Positions 16,917 through 25,216 of a DNA stretch of 64,000 nt are shown piece by piece. The first letter of the stretch is position 1. Every line of letters starts with the position of its first letter. The position numbers were made by a program, and so were the translations under genes. Where the stretch lies: contig JAFASN010000028.1 in NCBI GenBank assembly GCA_019244415.1, positions 1-64,000 on the forward strand, written 5' to 3'. The notes under the pieces were generated by a model. That model was not told where the DNA came from and did no database searches. It saw only the letters and a program-made list of their open reading frames with translations. Origin of the DNA: Verrucomicrobiota bacterium (GTDB lineage: Bacteria; Verrucomicrobiota; Verrucomicrobiia; Chthoniobacterales; UBA10450).

Positions 16917-18875
16917 ATGAAAACGATCCAGCTACTATTCGCTCGCAAATCATCTCTATTTCGGACCGCCCTCGCTCTTCCCGTGGCATTGGTACTCGCC
17001 TGCGCTGCTCACGGCGCGACCATCACCGTGCAAAGTACCGCTGATTCCGGCGGCACATGTCCCGGCTCGAATTGCACGCTGCGACAGGCGATGGCGGTGG
17101 CAAACAGCGGCGATACCATCAACTTTAGCTTCTCGCCTTCCGATCCGGGTTGCAGGGGTGGCGGGCTCGTCTGCACCATCACGCTCACCACTGGCGAGAT
17201 TTCGCTCGATAATAAGAGCCTCACCATCCAAGGACCCGCGGCGAGCGCAGTGACCGTCAGTGGCGATAACAACTCGCGCATTTTCCACGTGGGCGAAAAC
17301 TCGGGCGGTCCAGGGTCGACTTTCACAGTTTCGAACCTGACGCTCACGCACGGCAACTCAGCGACCGCCAGCGATAATCATGAGGGAGGCGCAATTAAAC
17401 AAACTGCCTATTACAACGTCATCCTCAATAATTGCGTGTTGACGAATAACAGCGCGGCGGGCCCGGGCGGCGCAATCGCCAATATTTTCTCGGGGACGCA
17501 GATCAACAATTGCGTGATCTCGAATAACCAGGGCAGCAGCGGCGGCGGAATCTATGCCAACAGCGGCCTCACAATTACCAACAGCACCATCTCCGGCAAT
17601 CAAACAACGGATCCTACTTACGGGGACGGCGGCGGTATCTTATCTGAATCGACAGCGACCATCAGCAATAGTACTATCTCGGGGAATACTTGCGGCGCCG
17701 GCGGACCCGGCGGGATCGACGCGAACAATGGCAGTTCGATCCTGACACTTACCAATTCGACTGTCTCCGGCAACCAAAGCAACAAGGGCACCGGTGGAAT
17801 CAATGTGGGAGGTAGCGGCGCGCTGATCAGCGGCTGCACCATTGCAAACAACACCGGCACCAAAACGGCGTTGAGCGGAGGCGGCAATTCTCCTGGAGGT
17901 GTCTACACCGGGAATACCACCAACTTCCCAACCATCCAGAACACCATCATCGCCAAGAATAGCACCGTCAGCGACCCTGGTAGCTACTCGGATGTCTCCG
18001 GCACGTTCATATCCAACGGTTACAACTTCATCGGCGACGCGGACGGCTCGACCAGCTTCAACCAGAGTACCGACCAGACCGGAACGACATCGAGTCCGAA
18101 GGATCCGCTGCTCGGCGCGTTGCAAGACAATGGCGGCACAACGACTTTGCGGGACGGTACTCACCTATTTACCATGGCACTCTCTTCCACCAGTGCGTGC
18201 GTGGACAAGGGGAATAGCTTCGGCCTGACGACCGATGAGCGCGGCTACAAGCGGCCGGTCGTGGTGACTTCGGGAACCCATCCCGGCGACGGCGCGGACA
18301 TCGGCGCGTATGAGCTGCAAATCCCGGTCACCGTCAGCTCGGTTGTCTCACGCAAAAACCCGAATGGGGTGAGCCTCGATATCCCGCTCTCGTTGACCAG
18401 CACGGTGATTGAATGCCGCAGGGGCGGCGGTACTCAGGCTTACGAAGTGGTGTTTACCTTCGCCAACGCGCTCACAGATGTGCCCGGCGTTACCGTGCAG
18501 GGAACCTATAGCAGCTCCGTCCCTAGCTCTCCCAATCCGAGTACTCTCGTCGTGGACCTCACCGGCGTAGCAAACGAGCAGGATCTCACCATTACGCTCA
18601 CGAACGTGACGGATAGCGCGGGTGAAGAGAGCGATTCCATCAGCGTGACCATGGGCGTGCTCATCGGCGCTGCGATCGGTCGCTCGCCGGTCAGCTCGGC
18701 CGACATCTCGTTTGTCAAAGCGCACTCGGGCATGGCTGCTCAGCCGGGAAACATCGGGAGCATCCGTGCCGACGTCACCGCCGACGGGGTGGTCAACAGC
18801 GCCGACATTTCGCTGACGAAGAGCCAGAGCGGAGCCGGAATTACCACCGGGACAGGGGCGCCGGTGCGTCGGTAA
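16917..18875 (+). CDS. Secreted beta-helix protein with choice-of-anchor Q-type region and dockerin-like tail
   Basis: 652 residues from the ATG at 16917. The frame runs up to 16836 through the promoter signature, which I reject. The signal peptide ends ALVLACAAHGA. The N-terminal CTLRQAMAVANSGDTINF motif is typical of polymorphic beta-helix surface proteins. Many short repeats of NSTISGN type follow and should form a parallel beta-helix. DPLLGALQDNGGTTTLRDG ... TDERGYKRPV ... DIGAYELQ matches the choice-of-anchor Q pattern. The last 190 residues are the island's shared module: VSSVVSRKNPNGVSLDIPL, IECRRGG, then a dockerin-like pair (SSADISFVKAHSG, RADVTADGVVNSADISL). It has no PEP-CTERM tail, so its anchoring route is unclear. 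Confidence 0.85.
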   Translation: MKTIQLLFARKSSLFRTALALPVALVLACAAHGATITVQSTADSGGTCPGSNCTLRQAMAVANSGDTINFSFSPSDPGCRGGGLVCTITLTTGEISLDNKSLTIQGPAASAVTVSGDNNSRIFHVGENSGGPGSTFTVSNLTLTHGNSATASDNHEGGAIKQTAYYNVILNNCVLTNNSAAGPGGAIANIFSGTQINNCVISNNQGSSGGGIYANSGLTITNSTISGNQTTDPTYGDGGGILSESTATISNSTISGNTCGAGGPGGIDANNGSSILTLTNSTVSGNQSNKGTGGINVGGSGALISGCTIANNTGTKTALSGGGNSPGGVYTGNTTNFPTIQNTIIAKNSTVSDPGSYSDVSGTFISNGYNFIGDADGSTSFNQSTDQTGTTSSPKDPLLGALQDNGGTTTLRDGTHLFTMALSSTSACVDKGNSFGLTTDERGYKRPVVVTSGTHPGDGADIGAYELQIPVTVSSVVSRKNPNGVSLDIPLSLTSTVIECRRGGGTQAYEVVFTFANALTDVPGVTVQGTYSSSVPSSPNPSTLVVDLTGVANEQDLTITLTNVTDSAGEESDSISVTMGVLIGAAIGRSPVSSADISFVKAHSGMAAQPGNIGSIRADVTADGVVNSADISLTKSQSGAGITTGTGAPVRR

Positions 18876-19457
18876 AGAACTCTCGGTCCAGCAACAAGAA
18901 ATTGTATTTACCGCACACGGCCTCCCGCTGCTGCAGAAGCCGAGGTCGCGGAGTTCGCGATACACCTTAGCGAGCGTGAAAAATTCCTACATCTTCCGTC
19001 ACATGGGCAACGGCGTTGCGTTGGGGAAAAAATTAAAGAAATTCGATGCGCCCGTACGGCGGCGGTTTCGGGAACGAACTCCCAGGTATCGTCCATGAAG
19101 CCGGCGTGATTTTGTCCTCCGAAGAGGATGATGTGGCCTAACGAATCCCGCTCACCGTGCAGCGCGTTCGCTTTCGCCACACTTAGGAAAGAGTTAGATC
19201 AGGAACCCAGGAAAAGAGGTCTGAATTCCTCGCTTTCTGGCTACGGAATTTCTTCCTGCGTTCGTCATTGTTTGCAGCGCTGGCGCATCGGACCGACGCG
19301 AAGAGCGGAATGGGTGCGCCGTGGTCGCCTTCCAGCGTAGCGGGGGCCGTCGCCGTACTCAGGCAAAACAGTTGAATTAGGAAGGCAGGAATGAAGGTCT
19401 GCACTGGCTGCATTCAGCATTTCCGCGTTCCGCTTTTCAGCTTTTTGAAATTTCGTC
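18876..19457. other. Intergenic region with relic fragments
   Basis: About 580 bases without an intact gene. It contains a minus-strand Kelch-like relic (19058-19180), a degraded copy of the AGGAACCCAGGAAAAGAG flank repeat (about 19198-19270) that is better preserved at 22081 and 23941, and a T-rich stretch with TTTTCAG leading into the promoter signature at 19458. Confidence 0.6.
19058..19180 (-). pseudogene. Kelch-repeat gene fragment
   Basis: The minus strand reads ERDSLGHIILFGGQNH then GFMDDTWEFVPETA. This matches one Kelch blade (a hydrophobic run plus FGG, then DTWEF). No further blades or a credible gene surround it, so it is a leftover of a deleted Kelch protein gene. Confidence 0.55.
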
Positions 19458-19491
19458 TGGCCCCGTTTACCGGCCGTTTGCGCGTTTGTAC
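19458..19491 (+). promoter_or_regulatory. Surface-island promoter signature, copy E
   Basis: GAAATTTCGTC precedes TGGCCC-CG-TTT, 12 bases, then GCGCGTTT and GTAC. It lies 50 bp before the ATG at 19508; GAGGTG at 19495-19500 is the ribosome-binding site. Confidence 0.55.
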
Positions 19492-19507
19492 TTAGAGGTG
19501 AAATGTC

Positions 19508-22078
19508 ATGTCTAAGTACCGACTTGTTGCGAGTCTATCGTTCGTTTTTTACCTGACGCTCCCGCTTTTTGCGGCAACCGATACCTGGACCGGGGCGGGT
19601 AATGGCAACTGGAGCGACCCGAACGACTGGAGCAATGGCGTTCCTGGCTCGTACTCTTACCCCTACCTGATTTTCGACGCGACCGGCTCACAAGCACATG
19701 GGAGCTACGTTGACGGTACCTTCTCGGCGGAGACGCTTACCTTCGCCAGCGGTGCGCCAGCCTACACGATCACGATAGACGCAATCGGCACGCTTAATAT
19801 CGGCACAGGAATCGTCAATAACTCCAGCCAGACGCAAACATTCGCAGTGAATGGTCAGATGGCGTTCCTTGCCGGCGCATCGGCCGGCAATGCGATGCTG
19901 AACACGTTGAGCGGCACTGGAAGCACTGGCGGCACAGTGGGTTTCTACGGCAACTCTTTTGGCAACGCCACCGCGGCGAATGCCACTATCACGAACCAGG
20001 GGACAAGCGTGAGCGGAGATAGCGGCGGCACCACGACTTTCAACCAAGGCGCGACCGCAGGGAACGCCACGATCACGAGTAATGGGACAGGTCTTGGCGC
20101 GGGCTCAGGAAGCACGACATTCCAAGACAATTCCACCGCTGGAAACGCGACCCTCATCAACAACGGCGGTATAACGAATTTCGAAAGCGCCTCGACGGCG
20201 GCGAACGCCCACATCACCAACAATGCCGGCGGCTATACCATATTCAGCGGTACCTCAAGCGCGGCGTCAGCCACGATCAGCGGAGCTGGCGACACGCTTT
20301 TCGGCGGCAATTCCACCGCAGGTACTGCCACGATCAACGGCAGCGCAGGCAGCTATATCGAGTTCACCGCTGGTGCCAGTGCCGCCAGCGCGAACATTAC
20401 TGCAACTGGCACCGGCGCGAGTATCAACTTCCACAATGGCGGAACCGCTGGGAATGCAACTCTCACGGCAAACAGCGGCGCCACGATGATGTTCGCCAAT
20501 GGCACTGACGGCGGTACCGCTCGGGCCCTCGTCAACGCCGGCGCCACTTTCGACGTCAGTTACCAATCTCCCAGCATGAGCATCGGCTCGATCGAAGGGG
20601 CCGGAACGTTCGAGCTCGGCGGCACGCAGCTCACCGTGGGCAGCAACAACCTGAGTACCACGGTTTCCGGCGTTATCCAGGATCAGGGATCTAATACATT
20701 CGCTGCGGGCGGCAGCATCGTGAAAGTCGGCACTGGCACGCTGACCTTGAGCGGAAACAACACCTACACCGGCGGCACCATTGTCAATGTGGGCGGTCTT
20801 CAGGTAGGCGACGGCACCCATCCGGCAGCGCTGGTTGCCGGAACGGTGACCGACAGCAATGGAAGCACGTTCACTTACCCCGGCATCAACGCGATCACGC
20901 TCAACAACAATGCCACCGTTAATGTCATGGCGAACGCAACTGTGACCGGCGGCCACGGTGGCGCTGTCTATAACACAACGCAAGGTGGCGTCGGCGGAAC
21001 GGCAGTCGTGGTAACCGGCGCGGGCGCGTTGACGAACCATGGCACGCTCGTTGGCGGCACCGGCGGCGCTTCCGACAGCGGCCCAGATATCGGAACGGTG
21101 TATGGTCCCGGCGGTGTAGCGGTGGACTTTAAGCAGAGCAACACCTTCACCAACGCAGGCACAATCACCGGCGGCACGGGCGGGGGCAATGGAGGCACTG
21201 GCGTACTGATGGAAGCTGGCGGTTCGCTCACCAACGCCGGCACGATCAACGGCGGCACGGGTGGGACTGGCACTGCGTTCGCTCCAAACGGCGGCACAGC
21301 AGTCTCGCTTACCGCCGGCGGTTCAGTGATCAATTCGGGGACGATCGCGGGCGGAGGCTCCGCCGCAGGCGGGGCGAGCGGCAGTGGCGTAATGATCAGC
21401 GGCGGGTCCGGTACATTGGAGAACGACAAAGGCGGCTCGATTCAGGGCGGCGTCTCCATGGGCAACTACGCCAACAACGTGACCCTCCAGATCGGTAGCT
21501 CGATTACTGGCGACCTCAACATGGGTAACAGTACCGCATCCGCTCTTACCCTCACCGATAATGGCACCGGCGGCAGCCAGACGTACTCGAGCGCCGTTAC
21601 GGGAATGACGACGTTCAACGGCGCGCTCACCAAAAGCGGTCGCGGTACGTGGAATATCGACCAGGCGATGAGCTACAGCGGCGGCACTACGATCGCCGGC
21701 GGCACCCTCATCTCTTCCCACGACGGCGCACTTGGCACTGGTAACGTGAGCCTGCTTTCCGGTAACAACATCCAACTGACACTGCAAGGCGGCGTGACAA
21801 ATCAGTACATCGCCAGCACTGCATCGCTCTCCTTTAACACGAACAACAAAATCAACCTCAACTATGTAGGAGCCGACCAGATCGCCGCGCTCATTCTCAA
21901 CGGGCAATCTTTAGGACCGGGCATTTATAACAGCATCGATTTACCCGGCGAACTCACCGGCACGGGCGACCTGCTCGTCGTGCCGGAGCCATCCACCTGG
22001 GCGCTGATGCTTGGCGGCATCGGCGTACTGATCGCTTTTCAGCGCGCTCGCGTTCGCCGCGGTTTAGGAAAGCACTAG
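19508..22078 (+). CDS. Large PEP-CTERM protein with autotransporter-like repeats
   Basis: 856 residues starting MSKYRLVASLSFVFYL, with a good GAGGTG site upstream. After the signal peptide comes WTGAGNGNWSDPNDWSNG, then a run of about ten imperfect repeats with the core AGNATITNNG or ATANATI (residues about 115-330). A GTGTLTLSGNNTYTGGT segment (about 413-430) is the classic autotransporter-associated beta-strand repeat, and glycine-rich GTITGGTGG repeats follow (about 490-630). The tail VPEPSTWALMLGGIGVL plus RARVRRG is a textbook PEP-CTERM signal. Known of the family: exported and sorted by an exosortase. Its 5' leader and its 3' end with flank are duplicated around the next gene (22232-22323 and 23914-24000), showing local segmental duplication. 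Confidence 0.9.
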   Translation: MSKYRLVASLSFVFYLTLPLFAATDTWTGAGNGNWSDPNDWSNGVPGSYSYPYLIFDATGSQAHGSYVDGTFSAETLTFASGAPAYTITIDAIGTLNIGTGIVNNSSQTQTFAVNGQMAFLAGASAGNAMLNTLSGTGSTGGTVGFYGNSFGNATAANATITNQGTSVSGDSGGTTTFNQGATAGNATITSNGTGLGAGSGSTTFQDNSTAGNATLINNGGITNFESASTAANAHITNNAGGYTIFSGTSSAASATISGAGDTLFGGNSTAGTATINGSAGSYIEFTAGASAASANITATGTGASINFHNGGTAGNATLTANSGATMMFANGTDGGTARALVNAGATFDVSYQSPSMSIGSIEGAGTFELGGTQLTVGSNNLSTTVSGVIQDQGSNTFAAGGSIVKVGTGTLTLSGNNTYTGGTIVNVGGLQVGDGTHPAALVAGTVTDSNGSTFTYPGINAITLNNNATVNVMANATVTGGHGGAVYNTTQGGVGGTAVVVTGAGALTNHGTLVGGTGGASDSGPDIGTVYGPGGVAVDFKQSNTFTNAGTITGGTGGGNGGTGVLMEAGGSLTNAGTINGGTGGTGTAFAPNGGTAVSLTAGGSVINSGTIAGGGSAAGGASGSGVMISGGSGTLENDKGGSIQGGVSMGNYANNVTLQIGSSITGDLNMGNSTASALTLTDNGTGGSQTYSSAVTGMTTFNGALTKSGRGTWNIDQAMSYSGGTTIAGGTLISSHDGALGTGNVSLLSGNNIQLTLQGGVTNQYIASTASLSFNTNNKINLNYVGADQIAALILNGQSLGPGIYNSIDLPGELTGTGDLLVVPEPSTWALMLGGIGVLIAFQRARVRRGLGKH

Positions 22079-22144
22079 AAAAGATCTGAATTAGGAAACC
22101 AGGAACCCAGGAAAAGAGTTTGGAATTCCTGGCTTTCTGGCTTC
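22058..22144. repeat. 87-bp block repeated exactly at 23914-24000 (first copy)
   Basis: The block covers the last codons of the PEP-CTERM gene (RGLGKH-stop) and the flank with AGGAAACCAGGAACCCAGGA. It is identical, by eye, to 23914-24000. A diverged version of the flank lies near 19198-19270. Confidence 0.85.
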
Positions 22145-22231
22145 GGAATTGCGTCCTGCTTTCCTGCCTTCGTTATTCTTTTCTGCGCTGGCGCATCTGA
22201 GCTTCGCCGCTTCAGCTCTTCAAAAGAAGTT

Positions 22232-22265
22232 TGGCCCCGTTTACCGGCCGTTTTCGCGTTCGTAC
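22232..22265 (+). promoter_or_regulatory. Surface-island promoter signature, copy F
   Basis: CAAAAGAAGT precedes TGGCCC-CG-TTT, 12 bases, then TCGCGTTC and GTAC. It is nearly identical to copy E, including the following GAGGTGAAATGTCATG. It now drives a scarred leader (22282-22404) and then the gene at 22405. Confidence 0.55.
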
Positions 22266-22281
22266 TTAGAGGTGAAATGTC

Positions 22282-22404
22282 ATGTCTAAGTACCGACTTG
22301 CTGCGGGTCTCTCGTTCGTCTTTTCCGTGTGCGCTCGTGCTCGGCGGCATCGGCATACCGATTGCTTTTGCACGCGGGCGCGCGGCCAGAAACTCGAGAG
22401 TGAG
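22282..22404 (+). pseudogene. Scar of a deleted PEP-CTERM paralogue: signal start joined to sorting tail
   Basis: The first 15 codons (MSKYRLAAGLSFVFS) copy the start of the gene at 19508. They are followed directly, in a shifted frame, by DNA reading ALVLGGIGIPIAFARGRA, which is the membrane helix of a PEP-CTERM tail. The whole middle of a paralogue has been lost. Confidence 0.7.
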
Positions 22405-23934
22405 ATGAAACAGCTCTCAGGATTACTTGTTCGCCGGGGAGCGGGCATCATTGCCGCCCTGGCGTTGGCGCCTGCTCTTCACGCGCAGGATCTCACAGTC
22501 GATAGCACGAACGGCAACAGCCCCTACACAGTTACCGCCGATGCCACCTACAATTATGGCTACATCGGCAACACCAGCACCGGAGAACTCGACCAGTCGG
22601 CTTTTACGTTAAGCTTCTACGACAACGTTTATGTCGGCTACGGCACCGGTAGCACTGGCACTTACAATCTCAGTGGCACCGGAAATCTTACGGCCAACTC
22701 GTACTTGTACGTCGGCTACAGTGGCACTGGCGTGTTTAATCAGACCGGCGGGACGAACACGGTCTCGTATGGATTGGACATCGGATACAATAAGCTCGGT
22801 CAAGGCACCTACACCTTAAGCGGAGGTACGCTGGATTGCGACTATGCAACGTATGGCGAGATAATTGGCGATAGTGGGACTGGCACAATCATCCAGAACG
22901 GCGGCGCAAATTCAACGCTCAACTCGTTCGTAATCGGCAATAGTATAGGTGGCAGCGGCAGTTACACCTTAAACAGCGGCACACTGAGCGCGTCCAGCTA
23001 TTCGGGCGAATATATCGGCGAAAGCGGCACCGGCGTTTTCACCCAGAACGGCGGGACCAACACTGCTGGCAGTGGCTCAAACGAACAGTACGGAATCTCG
23101 TTAGGCGATCAGACCGGCAGCAGCGGCACCTACAATCTCAACGGCGGCACGCTGCTGACCTCTTCGGTGTACGGATATAGCGGCACATCGACATTCAACT
23201 TCAACGGCGGCACGCTCAAGGCGAGTGCGAGCGACCTGAGTACGCAATATCCATTCATGACTGGCGTAACGACGGTAAACGTCCAGTCAGGCGGCGCCAA
23301 GATTGATACGAACGGCTACGGTATCACCATCGCTCAGAATCTACTGCACGATCCGACCAGTGGGGTGACTGACGGCGGGCTAACGAAGACCGGTGCAGGC
23401 GGGCTCGCACTCACGGGTAACAATACTTACAATGGCGGAACGTTTCTCCTGCAGGGCTCTCTCACGTTGACGGGTCACAATACCAATCCCGGTGGCACGT
23501 TTCTCTCCAACGTCAGCGGCTATGAAAGCGATCTTACCGCACAGGGAGACGGCGCGCTCGGCACCGGAAACGTGACCTTTCTCAGCGGCACGAATATTCA
23601 CCTGGTTCTCACTGGGGGCGTTACTAACCAATATATAGCCGCCACAGCTACCCTCTCTTTGCATTCCACCGGCAATTACATCAATACGGACAACGGTCTC
23701 TCTAATCCTCTTCCTGATAGTATCCGCGCGTTGATCGTGAATGGGGTCTATCAGCCAGCCGGCACGTACGGGTCATCAAGCACGAGCGCCGAATTCGTCG
23801 TGCCTTGGATGACGGGCGACCTGGAATTCCTCGTCGTGCCTGAGCCATCTACTTGGGCACTTGTGCTCGGGGGCGTGGGAACCCTGATGGTTTTTCAGCG
23901 CGGACGCATTCGGCGCGGTTTAGGAAAGCACTAG
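22405..23934 (+). CDS. PEP-CTERM protein with autotransporter-like repeats
   Basis: 509 residues from the ATG at 22405 (MKQLSGLLVRRGAGII), preceded by GAGAGTGAG. The open frame starts at 22282, but those 41 codons are the scar of a deleted paralogue, and a complete signal peptide (LALAPALHAQ) begins only after 22405. The mature part is built of repeats of the form VGYGTGSTGTYNLSGTG and FNQTGGTNTVS, spaced about 40 residues apart. Then come GLALTGNNTYNGGTFLLQ (autotransporter-associated repeat) and NVTFLSGTNIHL, shared with the gene at 19508. The tail VPEPSTWALVLGGVGTL plus RGRIRRG is a PEP-CTERM signal. If translation begins at 22282, the product would carry an odd 41-residue pre-leader. Confidence 0.85.
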   Translation: MKQLSGLLVRRGAGIIAALALAPALHAQDLTVDSTNGNSPYTVTADATYNYGYIGNTSTGELDQSAFTLSFYDNVYVGYGTGSTGTYNLSGTGNLTANSYLYVGYSGTGVFNQTGGTNTVSYGLDIGYNKLGQGTYTLSGGTLDCDYATYGEIIGDSGTGTIIQNGGANSTLNSFVIGNSIGGSGSYTLNSGTLSASSYSGEYIGESGTGVFTQNGGTNTAGSGSNEQYGISLGDQTGSSGTYNLNGGTLLTSSVYGYSGTSTFNFNGGTLKASASDLSTQYPFMTGVTTVNVQSGGAKIDTNGYGITIAQNLLHDPTSGVTDGGLTKTGAGGLALTGNNTYNGGTFLLQGSLTLTGHNTNPGGTFLSNVSGYESDLTAQGDGALGTGNVTFLSGTNIHLVLTGGVTNQYIAATATLSLHSTGNYINTDNGLSNPLPDSIRALIVNGVYQPAGTYGSSSTSAEFVVPWMTGDLEFLVVPEPSTWALVLGGVGTLMVFQRGRIRRGLGKH

Positions 23935-24000
23935 AAAAGATCTGAATTAGGAAACCAGGAACCCAGGAAAAGAGTTTGGAATTCCTGGCTTTCTGGCTTC
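23914..24000. repeat. 87-bp block repeated exactly from 22058-22144 (second copy)
   Basis: It covers the end of the gene at 22405 and its 3' flank. The sequence diverges immediately after 24000. Confidence 0.85.
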
Positions 24001-24066
24001 CAAATTCTCTCCTGCTTTCCTGAATCAGTTCTGCTGTTTGCGGTTCCATTAGAGTATCCTTTGATC

Positions 24067-24576
24067 ATGAAAACAACGATCAGATTCGCCGCTGGTTTGC
24101 TCGCTCTCGCCTTTGCCGCTGCCGACCAAATTGCCGGGCAAACGAACAATTCATCATCGCTGGCCGGCTCATGGCAGCTCGTGTTCACACCCACGGGTCC
24201 AGCGAGTGCGGCAATTGTGCCAATCCACGCCCTCGCCACCTTTACCTCCGATGGCAGCACGATAGAAACAGATGCTGCGGAAACGGTGCCGCTGCATGCT
24301 GATGGCATGAGCATTTACGGAACGCCTGGCCATGGAATCTGGCAGCCCGCACCGGCCGTTGGCACTCTTTTCATCCAATTCATTAATCTCCGCATCAATG
24401 AGAACCAAAGCCTTTACGCTACGCGGACTGTTACCATCTCCGGCGCGCTTGATTCCACAGGCAACGAGTTCAGCGGTAACTTCGCTGCGGAAACGCGCGA
24501 CCCGGCAGGACACGTGATCAGCACCAAATCTGGCACCGTAACCGGCCACCGCATTCCTCATCCATTACTTCCGTAG
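24067..24576 (+). CDS. Small secreted protein, lipocalin-like beta fold suspected
   Basis: 169 residues from the ATG at 24067 (MKTTIRFAAGLLALAFAAAD). The signal peptide is cut near AGQ. The mature part starts SLAGSWQLVFTPTG and contains ALATFTSDGSTIET and GTPGHGIWQP. Similar short exported proteins with a G-S/T-W opening and a PGHG-W motif occur in Acidobacteria and Verrucomicrobia and have no assigned role. It has no PEP-CTERM or dockerin tail and lacks the island promoter signature, so it may not share the regulation of its neighbours. Function unknown. Confidence 0.7.
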   Translation: MKTTIRFAAGLLALAFAAADQIAGQTNNSSSLAGSWQLVFTPTGPASAAIVPIHALATFTSDGSTIETDAAETVPLHADGMSIYGTPGHGIWQPAPAVGTLFIQFINLRINENQSLYATRTVTISGALDSTGNEFSGNFAAETRDPAGHVISTKSGTVTGHRIPHPLLP

Positions 24577-25166
24577 CACCTCAAACACCCCGAGACTACG
24601 AAACTAAGCTCAACTTATTGTCACAGCTGGCACGTTCGCGACGACGACCGGTAATAGTACGGCGTATCGGCTAAGATTCTGCCTTCCTGACGCAACTCTT
24701 CGCTCACTCCGGCGAAAGCGCGTGTGCTGATCCCGAGCAGAGCAGCCTCGTAGGAAATTGCGCAGAACAAACGTGCCGTATCGCTCTAGAAGTTCAGTAG
24801 TTTGCGACTTGGCAAAAGATGCTGAAACGACAGCCAATCCGGAGCAGCAGAGGAATGAGGTTCTCGCCCGGAATTGAAGCAAACTCCCGCCGAAATTAAA
24901 CTTGTCTGGTACTCAACTATCTCCCCGAGTACAAGGACAGGCTACCCTGCTGTCCTCGCACCGTGAGTTACGATGTGCACTAGCCGGGTCGCTGTAGCCA
25001 TTCCGCCTGCGGCGAACGCAGGAAGAGGCGTTGCCAGCCGCGCGTCGGCCACTAGCCGACGTCTACAATGCATTTCGCGCAACGGTACCGTTCGCGATGA
25101 TCCAAGCGCGACGCTATGCAAAATTCCAGTTTCCGGCAATCAGGTCTGGAATTTTCGAAAAATTTG
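24577..25166. other. Intergenic region, no gene supported
   Basis: About 590 bases. Short frames on both strands lack ribosome-binding sites and family resemblance. The 3' end leads into the promoter signature at 25167. Confidence 0.5.
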
Positions 25167-25202
25167 TGACCCGATTTCCGAGCAGTTTTTCGCATTTGTA
25201 CA
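25167..25202 (+). promoter_or_regulatory. Surface-island promoter signature, copy G (weaker)
   Basis: TTTTCGAAAAATTTG precedes TGACCC-GA-TTT, 13 bases, then TCGCATTT and GTAC. It differs from the others by TGACCC for TGGCCC and one extra spacer base. It lies 50 bp before the ATG at 25217. Confidence 0.45.
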
Positions 25203-25216
25203 TTGGGACCACAACT

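Noticed and set aside
24610-24882. Minus-strand secreted protein of 90 residues
   Set aside because: The N-terminus has some signal-like character, but the rest has shadow-like composition and no start signal.
9746-25202. Sigma-54 promoters for the PEP-CTERM genes
   Set aside because: TGGCCC resembles the -24 element, but a GC at the required -12 spacing is absent or shifted by one or two bases in most copies; a 17-18-bp spaced -35/-10 pair fits better.
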